DNA of 64,000 nucleotides from Escarpia spicata (taxonomy: Eukaryota; Annelida; Polychaeta; Sabellida; Siboglinidae): assembly GCA_963995525.1 (NCBI GenBank), contig OZ023206.1, forward strand, positions 48,121,585 to 48,185,584. The letters are read 5' to 3'. Positions 46,695 to 57,016 of this stretch are shown one piece after another. Position 1 is the first letter of the stretch, and each line of letters begins with the position of its first letter. Position numbers and translations under genes: made by a program. The notes below the pieces were generated by a model. The model saw only the letters and a program-made list of their open reading frames with translations. It did not search any database and had not been told where the DNA came from.

Positions 46695-47618
46695 GTGTTT
46701 TTGTATAAAAAATTTCGAAACAAATACAGTTTAATTATGTCTGTGACTGTGCACACGAATACAATAGAGAAACGATTCAAATGTGACATTTGTGGTGCAC
46801 AGGTCTCAAAAAGTGGTCATTTGAAGACGCATGTCCGTATCCACACTGGGGGAACACCTTTCAATTGCTATACCTGTGGTGCACAGTTTTTACAAAGTCA
46901 AAAGCTGAAGACGCATGTTCGTATCCACACTGGGGAGAAACCTTACAGATGTGATACGTGTGGTGCACAGTTCTCACAAAGTGGTCATTTGAAGACGCAT
47001 ATCCGTATCCACACCGGGGAGAAACCTTACAAATGTGATACGTGTGATGCACAATTCTCAGAAAGTCAAAAGCTGAAGACGCATGTTCGTATCCACACTG
47101 GGGAGAAACCTTACAGATGTGATACGTGTGGTGCACAGTTCTCACAAAGTGGTCATTTGAAGACGCATATCCGTATCCACACCGGGGAGAAACCTTACAA
47201 ATGTGATACGTGTGGTGCACAGTTCTCACAAAGTGGTCGTTTGAAGACGCATATCCGTATCCACACCGGGGAGAAACCTTACAAATGTGATACGTGTGCT
47301 GCACAATTCTCAGAAAGTGATCATTTGAAGACGCATATCCGTACGCACACCGGGGAGAAACCTTACAAATGTGATACGTGTGGTGCACAGTTCTCACGAA
47401 GTGGAAGTCTGCAGTTGCATGTCCGTACCCACACCGGGGAGAAACCTTACAAATGTGATACGTGTGGTGCACAGTTCTCAACAAAAGATAGATTGAAGAC
47501 GCATGTCCGTATCCACACCGGGGAGAAACCCTACAAATGCGGTACCTGTGCAGCAAAATTCTCACTAAGTGGAAGGCTGAAGAAGCATGTCGGTATCCAC
47601 GCCGAGGAGAAACCTTAG
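46695..47618 (+). CDS. ten-finger C2H2 zinc-finger protein, unit 4
   Basis: This is the best-preserved gene of the local family: 307 codons from ATG 46695, or from the internal ATG 46737 that starts the paralogue-conserved MSVTVHTNTIEKRFKCDICG. It has ten C2H2 fingers at 28-residue spacing with TGEKPYKC linkers; the first linker is altered (TGGTPFNC). Finger helices differ (QSGHL, SQKL, QSGRL, ESDHL, RSGSL, TKDRL), unlike unit 3, so it could read a specific DNA sequence of up to about 30 bp. Expected role: nuclear sequence-specific DNA binding, known for the family, with target unknown. No KRAB, BTB or SCAN domain is visible. A TAG at 47616-47618 ends the frame inside a linker although two more fingers follow, so the protein is probably truncated relative to its ancestor. 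Confidence 0.75.
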   Translation: MFLYKKFRNKYSLIMSVTVHTNTIEKRFKCDICGAQVSKSGHLKTHVRIHTGGTPFNCYTCGAQFLQSQKLKTHVRIHTGEKPYRCDTCGAQFSQSGHLKTHIRIHTGEKPYKCDTCDAQFSESQKLKTHVRIHTGEKPYRCDTCGAQFSQSGHLKTHIRIHTGEKPYKCDTCGAQFSQSGRLKTHIRIHTGEKPYKCDTCAAQFSESDHLKTHIRTHTGEKPYKCDTCGAQFSRSGSLQLHVRTHTGEKPYKCDTCGAQFSTKDRLKTHVRIHTGEKPYKCGTCAAKFSLSGRLKKHVGIHAEEKP

Positions 47619-47960
47619 AAATGTGATACGTGTGGTGCACAGTTCTCACAAAGTGATTATATGAAGAATCATGTCCGTATCCACACCGGGGAAAAAACCT
47701 ACAAATGTGACACCTGTGGTGCACAGTTTTCAGAACGTGATTATTTAAATAAACATATCCACATCCATACGGGGAAAAACCTATAGATGTGATACCTCTG
47801 TCGCTTAGTTCTCCGCAAGTGGTATTCTGTAGAAGCATATTCGTATCTACACCCGGGGAGAAACAAATCTTATATCTGCGGGGCACAGTTTGCATACAGT
47901 AGCGATTTCAAATCTCGTGGCTGTTCTCATAATGAACCGGAGCCGACGTGATACGTGTGG
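47619..47960 (+). pseudogene. fingers 11-12 and worn tail of unit 4, beyond the nonsense codon
   Basis: After CCT-TAG the same frame continues with [20 protein letters not shown] and KCDTCGAQFSERDYLNKHIH, then stops after HTGKNL (near 47786). In the other linkers the codon at the stop position is TAC, so a single base change explains it. Further worn finger traces to about 47950 match the end of unit 1. Confidence 0.75.
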
Positions 47961-48545
47961 CTTCTATTTCACAACAAGTTGTCATTACCGATCTTAATCG
48001 TAGTTCATCTTTGTTACAGGTAAGCCAGTATGTACTAGTATAATAGTTGTTTGGTTATGGCACGCGAAGATGTTTTTATATAAACACAAAAGTTGTAGGA
48101 AAATTAAGACAAATATTACAAGTAGTAATAGAGGTGGTCCAGCGAGGTACGGATCCGTTTTTTTTGTTGTTGCAACAAACTGGTGCAAAAGTACCCGGAT
48201 GTAGGTCAAGGTCCCCGTATGTAGCATAGCGGAATTTTTTGAAACTAAAATAGTTTGGCCAGTAGCAACACCGGTCATGGACTAAAATAGTGCCACCTAA
48301 CGAAATTTTTTCGAACTAAATGTTCCAGTACTGTCCAAATTCGTGTCTTGTCGACCATTTGGTTAGGTGTAGGCCTTTCCTAGCCTATACATTTACAGCT
48401 TTAACATAGGTCCAAACCTGACGAATCGGTAGAGAACTAGTAAAATAAGTCAAATTATGTCATTTCTGGTTACTGGGCAGATATACGACCTTCCCATCAC
48501 TCTGTAAATTTGTGCCTATAAAAGACTCTTATTACCAGCATATGG

Positions 48546-48976
48546 GCAGTGACGTTATAGCGAGTGAAAAATTACCCTGTTAACTGGTATGAACTCGTAT
48601 GAACTCGTAATGATGACTGCTCTGTGACTGTGTGTTGGAAGAACTTGACATTGGTTAGGTATTGTTTTGAGCTTTTACACTTGACTATCATCTCATCATT
48701 TGATGTTATGTGCAGTGACGTTATAGCGAGTGAAAAATTACCCTGTTAACTGGTATGAACTGGTATGAACTCGTAATGATGAATGCTCTGTGACTGTGTG
48801 TTGGAAGAACTTGACATTGTTTAGGCATTGTTTCGAGCTTTTACACTTGACTATAATCTCATCATTTGATGTTATGGGCAGTGACGTTATAGCGAGTGAA
48901 AATTACCCTGTTAACTGGTATGAACTGGTATGAACTCGTAATGGCTGCTCTGTGACTGTGTGTTGGAAGAACATCT
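48546..48976. repeat. 166-bp tandem repeat, left arm (about 2.6 copies)
   Basis: Copies start with GCAGTGACGTTATAGCGAGT at 48546, 48712 and 48878. The last is cut short at GTTGGAAGAAC. The inverted counterpart in the right arm is 56755-57016 with about 1.6 copies. Confidence 0.9.
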
Positions 48977-49084
48977 CGATATTCGGCCCGTGATAAAACA
49001 TAGAGATACCAGTATTTGTCATACGAGATTAGTACTTACCAGCGGACACAGTGGATAACCTGTTTGTAAACTGTTTTGAAGGGG

Positions 49085-49475
49085 TATTCCCTGTTATGTC
49101 GGTGTGTAGTTCAGTACAGAGATGATTGCCTGCTATGTATGTGTATTGTTCAGTCTAGATGACAGCCAGTTATGTATATGTATAGTTCAGTACATAGACA
49201 CTAGCTTGTTATGTCTGAGTGAAGTTCACTAGAGACGTTAGATGGTAATGCATGTGAGTAGTTCAGAAGAGATGATAGCCAGTTATGTATGTGTGTGTAG
49301 TTCAGTAAAAACGTTAGTCGGTTATGTATGTGCGTAGTTCAGCACAGATATGTTAGCCTGTTATGTCGGTGTGTAGTTCAGTACAGAGACGTTAGCCAGT
49401 TATGTATATGTGTAGTTCAGTAGAGATGATAGCCATTTATATATGTGTGTAGTTCAGTACAGAGAAGTTAATCAA
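49085..49475. repeat. about 40-bp minisatellite, left arm
   Basis: Irregular repeats of a GTTATGTATGTGTGTAGTTC / AGTACAGAGA unit, roughly ten copies. The inverted counterpart is 54910-55465 in the right arm, with more copies. Confidence 0.85.
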
Positions 49476-49576
49476 TTCAGACCAACTAGTCGGACAAACG
49501 AAACACTATAGTTTAACCAACACGCAGCACGAATCGAACTATAGACGTTGTACAAACGAAACACCAAACTTAAAGG

Positions 49577-49879
49577 GTTATCGCGTAAGATTCCCTCAAA
49601 AAGATGTAATTTCAGGCAATTCGACGTGTTATCGCGTCAGATTCCCTCCAAAAGATGTAATTTCAGGCAATTCGACGTGTTATCGCATAAGATTCCCTCA
49701 AAAAGATGGAATTTCAGGCAATTCGACGTGTTATCGCGTAAGATTCCCTCCAAAAGATGAAATTTCAGGCAATTCGACGTGTTATCGCGTAAGATTCCCT
49801 CAAAAAGATGGAATTTCAGGCAATTCGACGTGTTATTGCGTAAGATTCCCTCAAAAAGATGGAATTTCGGGCAATTAGT
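49577..49879. repeat. 51-bp minisatellite, left arm (6 copies)
   Basis: Exact 51-base period, for example TTATCGCGTAAGATTCCCTC followed by AAAAAGATGGAATTTCAGGC. Copies start at 49577, 49628, 49679, 49730, 49781 and 49832. As 51 is divisible by three, frames run through it as 17-residue repeats, which I regard as accidental. The right arm has seven copies (54450-54806), more uniform. Confidence 0.92.
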
Positions 49880-51951
49880 AGTCGTAGTAGTAGTAGTAGT
49901 AGCAGAGTAGTAGTCGTATTACTACTAGTAGTAGTAGCAGAGTAGTAGTCATAGTAGTAGTCGTAGTACTAGTAGTCGTAGTAGTAGCAGAGTAGTAGTC
50001 GTAGTAGTAGTAGCAGAGCATTAGTCGTAGTAGTAGTAGTAGTAGTCATAGTAGTAGTACTAGTAGTAGCAGTAGTAGTAGTAGTAGCAGAGTAGTAGTC
50101 GTAGTAGCAGAGTAGCAGTCGTACTAGTAGTAGTCGTAGTAGTAGCAGAGTAGTAGTAGCAGAGTAGTAGTCGTAGTACTAGTAGTAGTCGTAGTAGTAA
50201 TAGTAGTACTACTAGTAGTAGTAGTCGTATCAGAGTAGTAGTCGTAGTACTAGTAGTCGTAGTAGTAGATTTAGTAGTAGTAGCAGAGTGGTAGTCTTAG
50301 TAGTAGCAGTAGTAGTAGTAGTAATAGCAGAGAAGTAGTCGTAGTACTAGTAGTCGTAGTACTAGTAGTAGTCGTATTAGTCGTAGTAGTAGTAGTAGCA
50401 GAGTAGTAGTCGTAGTAGTTAAGTAGTAGTAGTACTACTAGTAGTAGTAGTAGCAGAGTAGTAGTCGTAGTACTAGTAGTCGTAGTAGTAGTAGTAGCAG
50501 AGTAGTAGTAGTAGTAATAGTAGCATAGAAGTAGTCGTACTACTAGTAGTAGTAGCAGAGTAGTAGTCGTAGTAGTTAAGTAGTAGTAGTACTACTAGTA
50601 GTAGTCGTAGTAGCAGAGTAGTAGTACTAGTAGTAGTAGTAGCATAGTAGTTGTCGCAGTAGTAGTAGTCGTAGTAGTAGTAGCAGAGTAGTAGTCGTAG
50701 TAGTAGTAGTAGTAATAGTAGTACTACTAGTAGAAGTAGTCGTAGTAGTAGTAGTAGCAGAGTAGTAGTCGTAGTACTAGTAATCGTAGTACTACTAGTA
50801 GTAGTAGTCGTAGTAGTAGTAGTAGCAGAGTAGTAGTCGTAGTACTAGTAATCGTAGTGGTAGTAGTAGTAGTAACAGAGTGGTAGTCGTAGTAGTAGCA
50901 GAAGTAGTAGTAGTAGCAGAGTAGTAGTAGCAGAGAAGTAGTCGTAGTAGTAGTCGTAGTCGTTGTAGTAGTCGTAGTAGTTAAGTAGTAGTAGTACTAC
51001 TAGTAGTAGCAGAGTAGTAGTCGTTGTAGTAGTAGTAGTAGCAGAGTGGTAGTCGTAGTAGTAGCAGTAGTATTAGTAGTAGTAGTAGTAGTAGTAGCAG
51101 AGTAGTAGTCGTAGTAGTAGTCGTAGTAGTAGTAGTAGCAGAGTAGTAGTCGTAGTAGTAGTAGTAGCAGAGTAGTAGTCATAGTAGTAGTCGTAGTACT
51201 ACTAGTAGTAGTAGTAGTAGCAGAGTAGTAGTCGCAGTAGTAGTAGCAGAGTAGTAGTCGTTGTAGTAGTAGTAGTACTAGTAGCAGAGTAGTAGTCGTA
51301 CTAGTAGTCGTAATAGTAGTAGTACTCGTAGCAGTAGTATTAGTAGCAGAGTAGTAGTAGTAGCAGAGTAGTAGTCGTAGTAGTAGTAGTAGTAGTAGTA
51401 GTAGCAGCAGTAGTAGTCGTAGTAGTATTAGCAGAGTAGTAGTCGTAGTAGTACTAGTAGCAGAGTAGTAGTCGTATTACTAGTAGTAGTCGTAATAGTA
51501 GTAGTAATAGTAGTACTAGTAGTAGTAGTTTTCGTAGTAGTAATAGTAGTAGTAGCAGAGTAGTAGTAGTAATAGTATCAGAGTAGTAGTCGTAGTACTA
51601 GTAGTCGTAGTAGTAGTAGTAGTGGTAGCAGAGTAGTAGTCATAGTGGTAGTAGTCGTAGTAGTAGTAGTAGTAGCAGAGTAGTAGTAGTAGTAGCAGAG
51701 TAGTAGTCGTAGTACTAGTAGTCGTAGTAATAGTAGTACTAGTAGTAGTAGCAGTAGTAGCAGTCGTAGTAGTAGAAGTAGTAGTAGTAGTAGCTGAGTA
51801 GTAGTCGTAGTAGTAGTAGCAGTAGTAGTAGTACTAGTAGTAGTAGTAGCAGTAGTAGCAGAGTAGTAGTCGTAGTAGTAGCAGATAAGTAGTAGTAGCA
51901 GTGTAGTAGTCGCAGTAATGGTAGTCGTAGTAGTAGTAGTAGTCGCAGTAT
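49877..51951. repeat. 2.1-kb TAG/GTA trinucleotide array, left arm
   Basis: Almost pure TAG repeats with CAGAG, TCG and TAC interruptions in a loose higher order (AGCAGAGTAGTAGTCGTAGTA recurs many times). The right-arm counterpart (53948-54449) is only about 0.5 kb. Open frames of poly-Thr/Leu/Tyr/Ser type here are artefacts. Confidence 0.95.
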
Positions 51952-52192
51952 CAGAATAGACGGGTTATCGCGTGACATCTCACTGCTTTCAAGCAGTTCG
52001 ACGGGTTATCGCGTGACATATCTACCAAACTTAGCGCACGAGACTACGGTCGAGACATTGTATGAGACTACGGACGAGACATCACATGAGACTACGTGTT
52101 CCAAGAACTATTCCGTTGTTTACATTTGAACAGTAAACACTTGCATCATGAGCTGATGGACTAGTCTACCAGCCACCAACAAGCCTACATCA

Positions 52193-52276
52193 GCATCACG
52201 TGCAGCCTTCCAGTACCCAGATTGCAAGAGACATTTCACACGTCGAGACAACTTGAAACGACACAGTGTCCACAGA
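52193..52276 (+). pseudogene. single decayed C2H2 finger in left arm of the giant inverted repeat
   Basis: The plus strand reads FQYPDCKRHFTRRDNLKRHS followed by VH: a C2H2 finger in which the first zinc cysteine is tyrosine. Phenylalanine, leucine and both histidines are in place. The mirror copy reads on the minus strand at about 53618-53700. It is unlike the CGAQFS fingers of the neighbouring cluster, so it was acquired separately. It has no linked fingers and no convincing gene model. Confidence 0.6.
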
Positions 52277-52379
52277 CCGACACCACTCATCGGACACCAA
52301 TGTAATAAGTCAGAGAATTGCCATCTACTGACCTTGATAGATCTCTATTCTTTGACTCACTTCCTGGAATACTGGAAGC

Positions 52380-52815
52380 ATAGAGGCCGCCATGACAGTC
52401 AAGTAACTTCCGGTGCGACGTTACTTCCGACGTAGCGTCCCTAGTATAGGCTGCCATAGCAAGCGAATTTGAAAACTGCTATGATCGAAAACGACTATGT
52501 CAATAACATGTAAGGACAACCACCTGACAGGACTTCATTCAAAGAGGTGACCATCATGGTTCTGAACGCCACTCAACGGACACCAATGTAATTAGTCAGA
52601 GTATTATCACCTACCGACCATGATAGATCTCTACTCGTTGACGCACTTCCGTGAATATCAGAAGCATAGTGTCCTCCATGTCAGGTCGCCATGGCATTCA
52701 AGTAACTTCCGGTGCGACGTCACTTCCGACGTAGCGTCCCTAGTAGAGGCTGCCATGACAGTCAAGTAACTTCCGGTACGACATCACTTCCGACGTAACG
52801 CCCCCTAGTGGATAA
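52380..52815. repeat. about 66-bp repeats in the inner module, left arm
   Basis: The block CAAGTAACTTCCGGTGCGAC, then GACGTAGCGTCCCTAGTA, occurs three times (about 52396, 52698 and 52755), with GCC(A/G)CCATG-type spacers. The right arm carries the mirror copies at 53090-53500. Confidence 0.8.
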
Positions 52816-52914
52816 TCGGAGTACTACGTCACATGATATCGCCATCTAGCGGGTAAAAATATATAATTAGGTTAGCTAAAGAAAAAAAAGTTGGGGTTAA
52901 CCTCGCGAAAATTT

Positions 52915-52979
52915 AAACAACCACCAAAGTGGTTGTGTACATTTTCTGAAAATGTTCTGTTTTTGTCCCAGAGGGACAA
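52915..52979. other. centre of the giant inverted repeat
   Basis: A 65-bp spacer between the arms. It contains two small hairpins of its own, CAACCACCAAAGTGGTTG and GTCCCAGAGGGAC, so the whole centre can fold. Confidence 0.8.
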
Positions 52980-53947
52980 AAAATTTTGCGAGGTTAACCC
53001 CAACTTTTTTTTCATTAGCTAACCTAATTATATATTTTTACCCGCTAGATGGCGATATCATGTGACGTAGTACTCCGATTATCCACTAGGGGAGCGTTAC
53101 GTCGGAAGTGACGTCGTACCGGAAGTTACTTGACTGTCATGACAGCCTCTACTAGGGACGCTACGTCGGATGTGACGTCGCACCGGAAGTTACTTGAATG
53201 CCATGGCGACCTGACATGGCGGACACTGTGCTTCCGATATTCACGGAAGTGCGTCAACGAGTACAGATCTATCATGGTCGGTAGATGACAATACTCTGAC
53301 TAATTACATTGGTGTCCGTTGAGTGGCGTTCAGAACCATGATGGTCACCTCTTTGAATGAAGTCCTATCAGGTGGTTGTCCTTACATGTTATTGACATAG
53401 TCGTTTTCGATCATAGCAGTTTTCAAATTCGCTTGCTATGGCACCCTATACTAGGGACGCTACGTCGGAAGTAACGTCGCACCGGAAGTTACTTGAATGT
53501 CATGGCGGCCTCTATGCTTCCGGTATTCCAGGAAGTGTGTCAACGAATAGAGATCTATCATGGTCAGTAATTCTCTGACTTATTACATTGGTGTCCGTTG
53601 AGTGGTGTCGGTCTGAGGACACTGTGTCGTTTCAAGTTGTCTCGACGTGTGAAATGTCTCTTGCAATCTGGGTACTGGAAGGCTGCACGTGATGCTGATG
53701 GTGATGTTGGCTTGTTGGTGGCTGGTTGACTAGTCCATCAGCTCATGATGCAAGTGTTTACTGTTCAAATGTAAACAAAGGAATAGTTCTTGGAACACGT
53801 AGTCTCATGTGATGTCTCGTCCGTAGTCTCATACAATGTCTCGACCGTAGTCTCGTGCGCTAAGTTTGGTAGATATGTCACGCGATAACCCATCGAACTG
53901 CCTGAAAGCAGTGAGATGTCACGCGATAACCCGTCTATTCTGATACT

Positions 53948-54449
53948 GTGACTACTACTACTACTACGACTACTACGAGTACTATTACTGCGACTACTAC
54001 TCTGCTACTACTACTACTATTTATTTGCTACTACTGCGACTACTACTCTGCTACTACTACTACTACTGCTACTACTACTACTGGTACTACTACTACTACT
54101 ACGACTACTACTCTGCTACTACTACTACTACGACTACTACTACTACTACGACTACTACTCTGCTACTACTACTACTACTAGTACGACTACTACTCTGCTA
54201 CTAATACTAATACTACTACTACTGCTACTACTACTTTTACTACTACTACGACTACTAGTACTACGACTATTACTCTGCTACTAATACTAATACTACTCTG
54301 CTACTACTACTACTACTACTACAACGACTACTACTACTACGACTACTAGTACTACGACTACTACTATGACTGCTACTCTGCTACTACTACTACTAGTACT
54401 ACGACTACTACTCTGCTACTACTACTACTACTACTACTACTACGACTAC
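53948..54449. repeat. 0.5-kb CTA/TAC trinucleotide array, right arm
   Basis: Reverse-complement counterpart of the 2.1-kb left array, with the same interruptions (CTCTGCTACTAC, ACGACTAC). It is about four times shorter. Confidence 0.95.
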
Positions 54450-54806
54450 TAATTGCCTGAAATTCCATCTTTTTGAGGGAATCTTACGCGATAACACATC
54501 GAATTGCCTGAAATTCCATCTTTTTGAGGGAATCTTACGCGATAACATGTCGAATTGCCTGAAATTCCATCTTTTTGACGGAATCTTACGCGATATCACG
54601 TCGAATTGCCTGAAATTCCATCTTTTTGAGGGAATCTTACGCGATAACACGTCGAATTGCCTGAAATTCCATCTTTTTGAGGGAATCTTACGCGATAACA
54701 TGTCAAATTGCCTGAAATTCCATCTTTTTGACGGAATCTTACGCAATAACACGTCGAATTGCCTGAAATTCCATCTTTTTGAGGGAATCTTACGCGATAA
54801 CCCTTT
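54450..54806. repeat. 51-bp minisatellite, right arm (7 copies)
   Basis: Seven copies of the 51-bp unit (ATTGCCTGAAATTCCATCTT, then TTTGAGGGAATCTTACGCGA), nearly identical. It mirrors 49577-49879. Confidence 0.92.
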
Positions 54807-54909
54807 AAGTTTGGTGTTTCGTTTGTACAACGTCTATAGTTCGATTCGTGCAGCGTGTTGGTTAAACTATAGTGTTTCGTTTGTCCGACTAGTTGGTCTG
54901 AATTCATTA

Positions 54910-55465
54910 ACATCTCTGTACTGAACTACATACATATATAAATGGCTATCATCTCTACTGAACTACACATATACATAACTGGCTAACGTCTCTGTACTGA
55001 ACTACACACCGACATAACAGGCTAACATCTCTGTGCTGAACTACGCACATACATAACCGATTAACGTTTTTACTGAACTACACACACAGACATAACTGGC
55101 TATCATCTCTTCTGAACTACTCACATGCATTACCATCTACCGTCTCTAGTGAACTTCACACAGACATAACAAGCTAGTGTCTATGTACTGAACTACACAT
55201 ATACATAACTGGCTAACGTCACTGTACTGAACTACACACACAGACATAACTGGCTATCATCTCTTCTGAACTACTCACATGCATTACCATCTAACGTCTC
55301 TAGTGAACTTCACTCAGACATAACAAGCTAGTGTCTATGTACTGAACTATACATATATATAACTGGCTGTCATCTCGACTGAACAATACACAGACATAGC
55401 AGGCTATCATCTCTGTACTGAACTACACACCGACATAACAGGTTAACATCTTTGTACTGTCTTTA
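54910..55465. repeat. about 40-bp minisatellite, right arm
   Basis: Inverted counterpart of 49085-49475: repeated CTGAACTACACAC(A/C)(C/G)A with ACATAAC(T/A)GGCTA. A higher-order repeat of about 180 bp is visible (55080-55160 against 55245-55325). Confidence 0.85.
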
Positions 55466-56632
55466 GTTGTGAAGTGTAAGGATATTAGTAAGGTTCCCAA
55501 CGTATTCTTTGCATTACACTATGAAAAAGACACAATATGAGGTTTGCACATTTTATTCGTAAACAACACAAACATATTTACATGTCACGCTCCACAACTA
55601 CAAGAACCAGAGACTAGACATTGATACAGAGTCTTGCAAAGTTTAATCATGTACAAGACAATACCACACCTCACTACTTCAGTCTTGCCTGCCATATGGC
55701 GAGGAGCCCTTGTGGGTCCAACAAAGTCGGTTCGGATACTTGGTTGTGGTATTGTTCCAGACAGTCAACCAGTCTTTAATCAATCTTATCCCCCATTAGT
55801 GTCAGAACCATATGTTTCACAGTGTTTCGCCACTGTTTCGAAACAGATTCTTGCAACCAAGTATTGATATTACACAACTGTTCGGACGTCAGGTCGGATA
55901 GCTTCACACCTGTGTCTAACAAAACATTCAAACAGTCTTTCACCATCTAGTTGATCTGAGTTCATGTGCGTGTTGAGTGTTTCGTACCACGTGTATGTAT
56001 CTATGTATGTATCTATGTATAAATCTATGAGTTCATTTTCGGTTACCCATGCCAGGTTAGGTGTTTTACGACAGAAGCAAGTTTGGAAGGTTTTACCGAA
56101 GAAGCACGAATTTAAATACTATAGTACGAAAAAAGATAAAAACGTTCTAATGGACATTTGTACACTTGACCCTTAATACGGTAAACTGTATAAATACTGG
56201 TACATCTTATCTGGGAGGTTATTATGTGCCTGTACAGTTGTAACATAACCCTTCACTTTCCTCGGACAATGTATATAGCGAGCGCTGCACCGTCTTGTAT
56301 TGATATACGGTCTTTGGTGTCAAGGCCACAAAAGAGTATTAACTATATCGGTATAAGGACAAAGTTGGGTAAGTACAAATGTTGTATGTTAGCTAATGTT
56401 ATAGTTCAAAAGGGTATACCGGGTTGTTTATATCCTGTGCTCGATATAGTTCTTACAAACGATAGCTAATACACTAGTTTATTGTTCTATCATGACGCTT
56501 CACTTTCGTCGAACAATGTAGATAGCGAGCACTGCACCGTCTTGTATTGATATACGGTCTTTGGTGTCAAGGCCACCGAGTCGACAATTTGCATCGTGCA
56601 TAGCGTGTTTATTTAAATAGATAAGACTTGAA
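55466..56632. repeat. 1.17-kb segment present only in the right arm
   Basis: The left arm goes directly from the minisatellite to GGGGTATTCCCTGTT (near 49081-49095), whereas the right arm has about 1.17 kb between the matching positions. It is AT-rich, with a TATGTATC run near 55996. It also has an internal direct repeat of about 85 bp: CTTCACTTTC, GATAGCGAGC-like and TCTTGTATTGATATACGGTC at 56250-56330 and 56498-56573. No gene is recognised. It is either an insertion on the right or a deletion on the left. Confidence 0.7.
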
Positions 56633-56754
56633 CAGGGAATACCCCTTCAAAACAGTGTACAAACAGGATATCCACTGTGTCCGCTGGTAAGTACTAATCT
56701 CGTATGACAAATACTGGTATCTCATATGTTTTATCACGGGCCGAATATCGAGAT

Positions 56755-57016
56755 GTTCTTCCAACACACAGTCACAGAGCAGCCATTACGAGTTCATACC
56801 AGTTCATACCAGTTAACAGGGTAATTTTCACTCGCTATAACGTCACTGCCCATAACATCAAATGATGAGATTATAGTCAAGTGTAAAAGCTTAAAACAAT
56901 GCCTAACCAATGTCAAGTTCTTCCAACGCACAGTCACAGAGCATTCATCATTACGAGTTCATATCAGTTCATACCAGTTAACAGGGTAATTTTTCACTCG
57001 CTATAACGTCACTGCC
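56755..57016. repeat. 166-bp tandem repeat, right arm (about 1.6 copies)
   Basis: Mirror image of 48546-48976. ACGTCACTGC boundaries are at about 56850 and 57015. Confidence 0.9.

Noticed and set aside
46861..47895. 344-codon minus-strand frame opposite zinc-finger unit 4
   Set aside because: Antisense shadow of the finger repeats with no domain of its own.
49548..49760. 17-residue repeat protein in the 51-bp minisatellites (also 54408-54830)
   Set aside because: Frames exist in several phases on both strands because 51 is a multiple of three. There is no start context or homologous domain.
48546..49879. CRISPR-like repeat-spacer array
   Set aside because: Repeats are contiguous tandem units without unique spacers, in eukaryotic DNA.
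51000..51978. Poly-Leu/Thr/Tyr frames in the TAG arrays
   Set aside because: Pure products of trinucleotide repeats.
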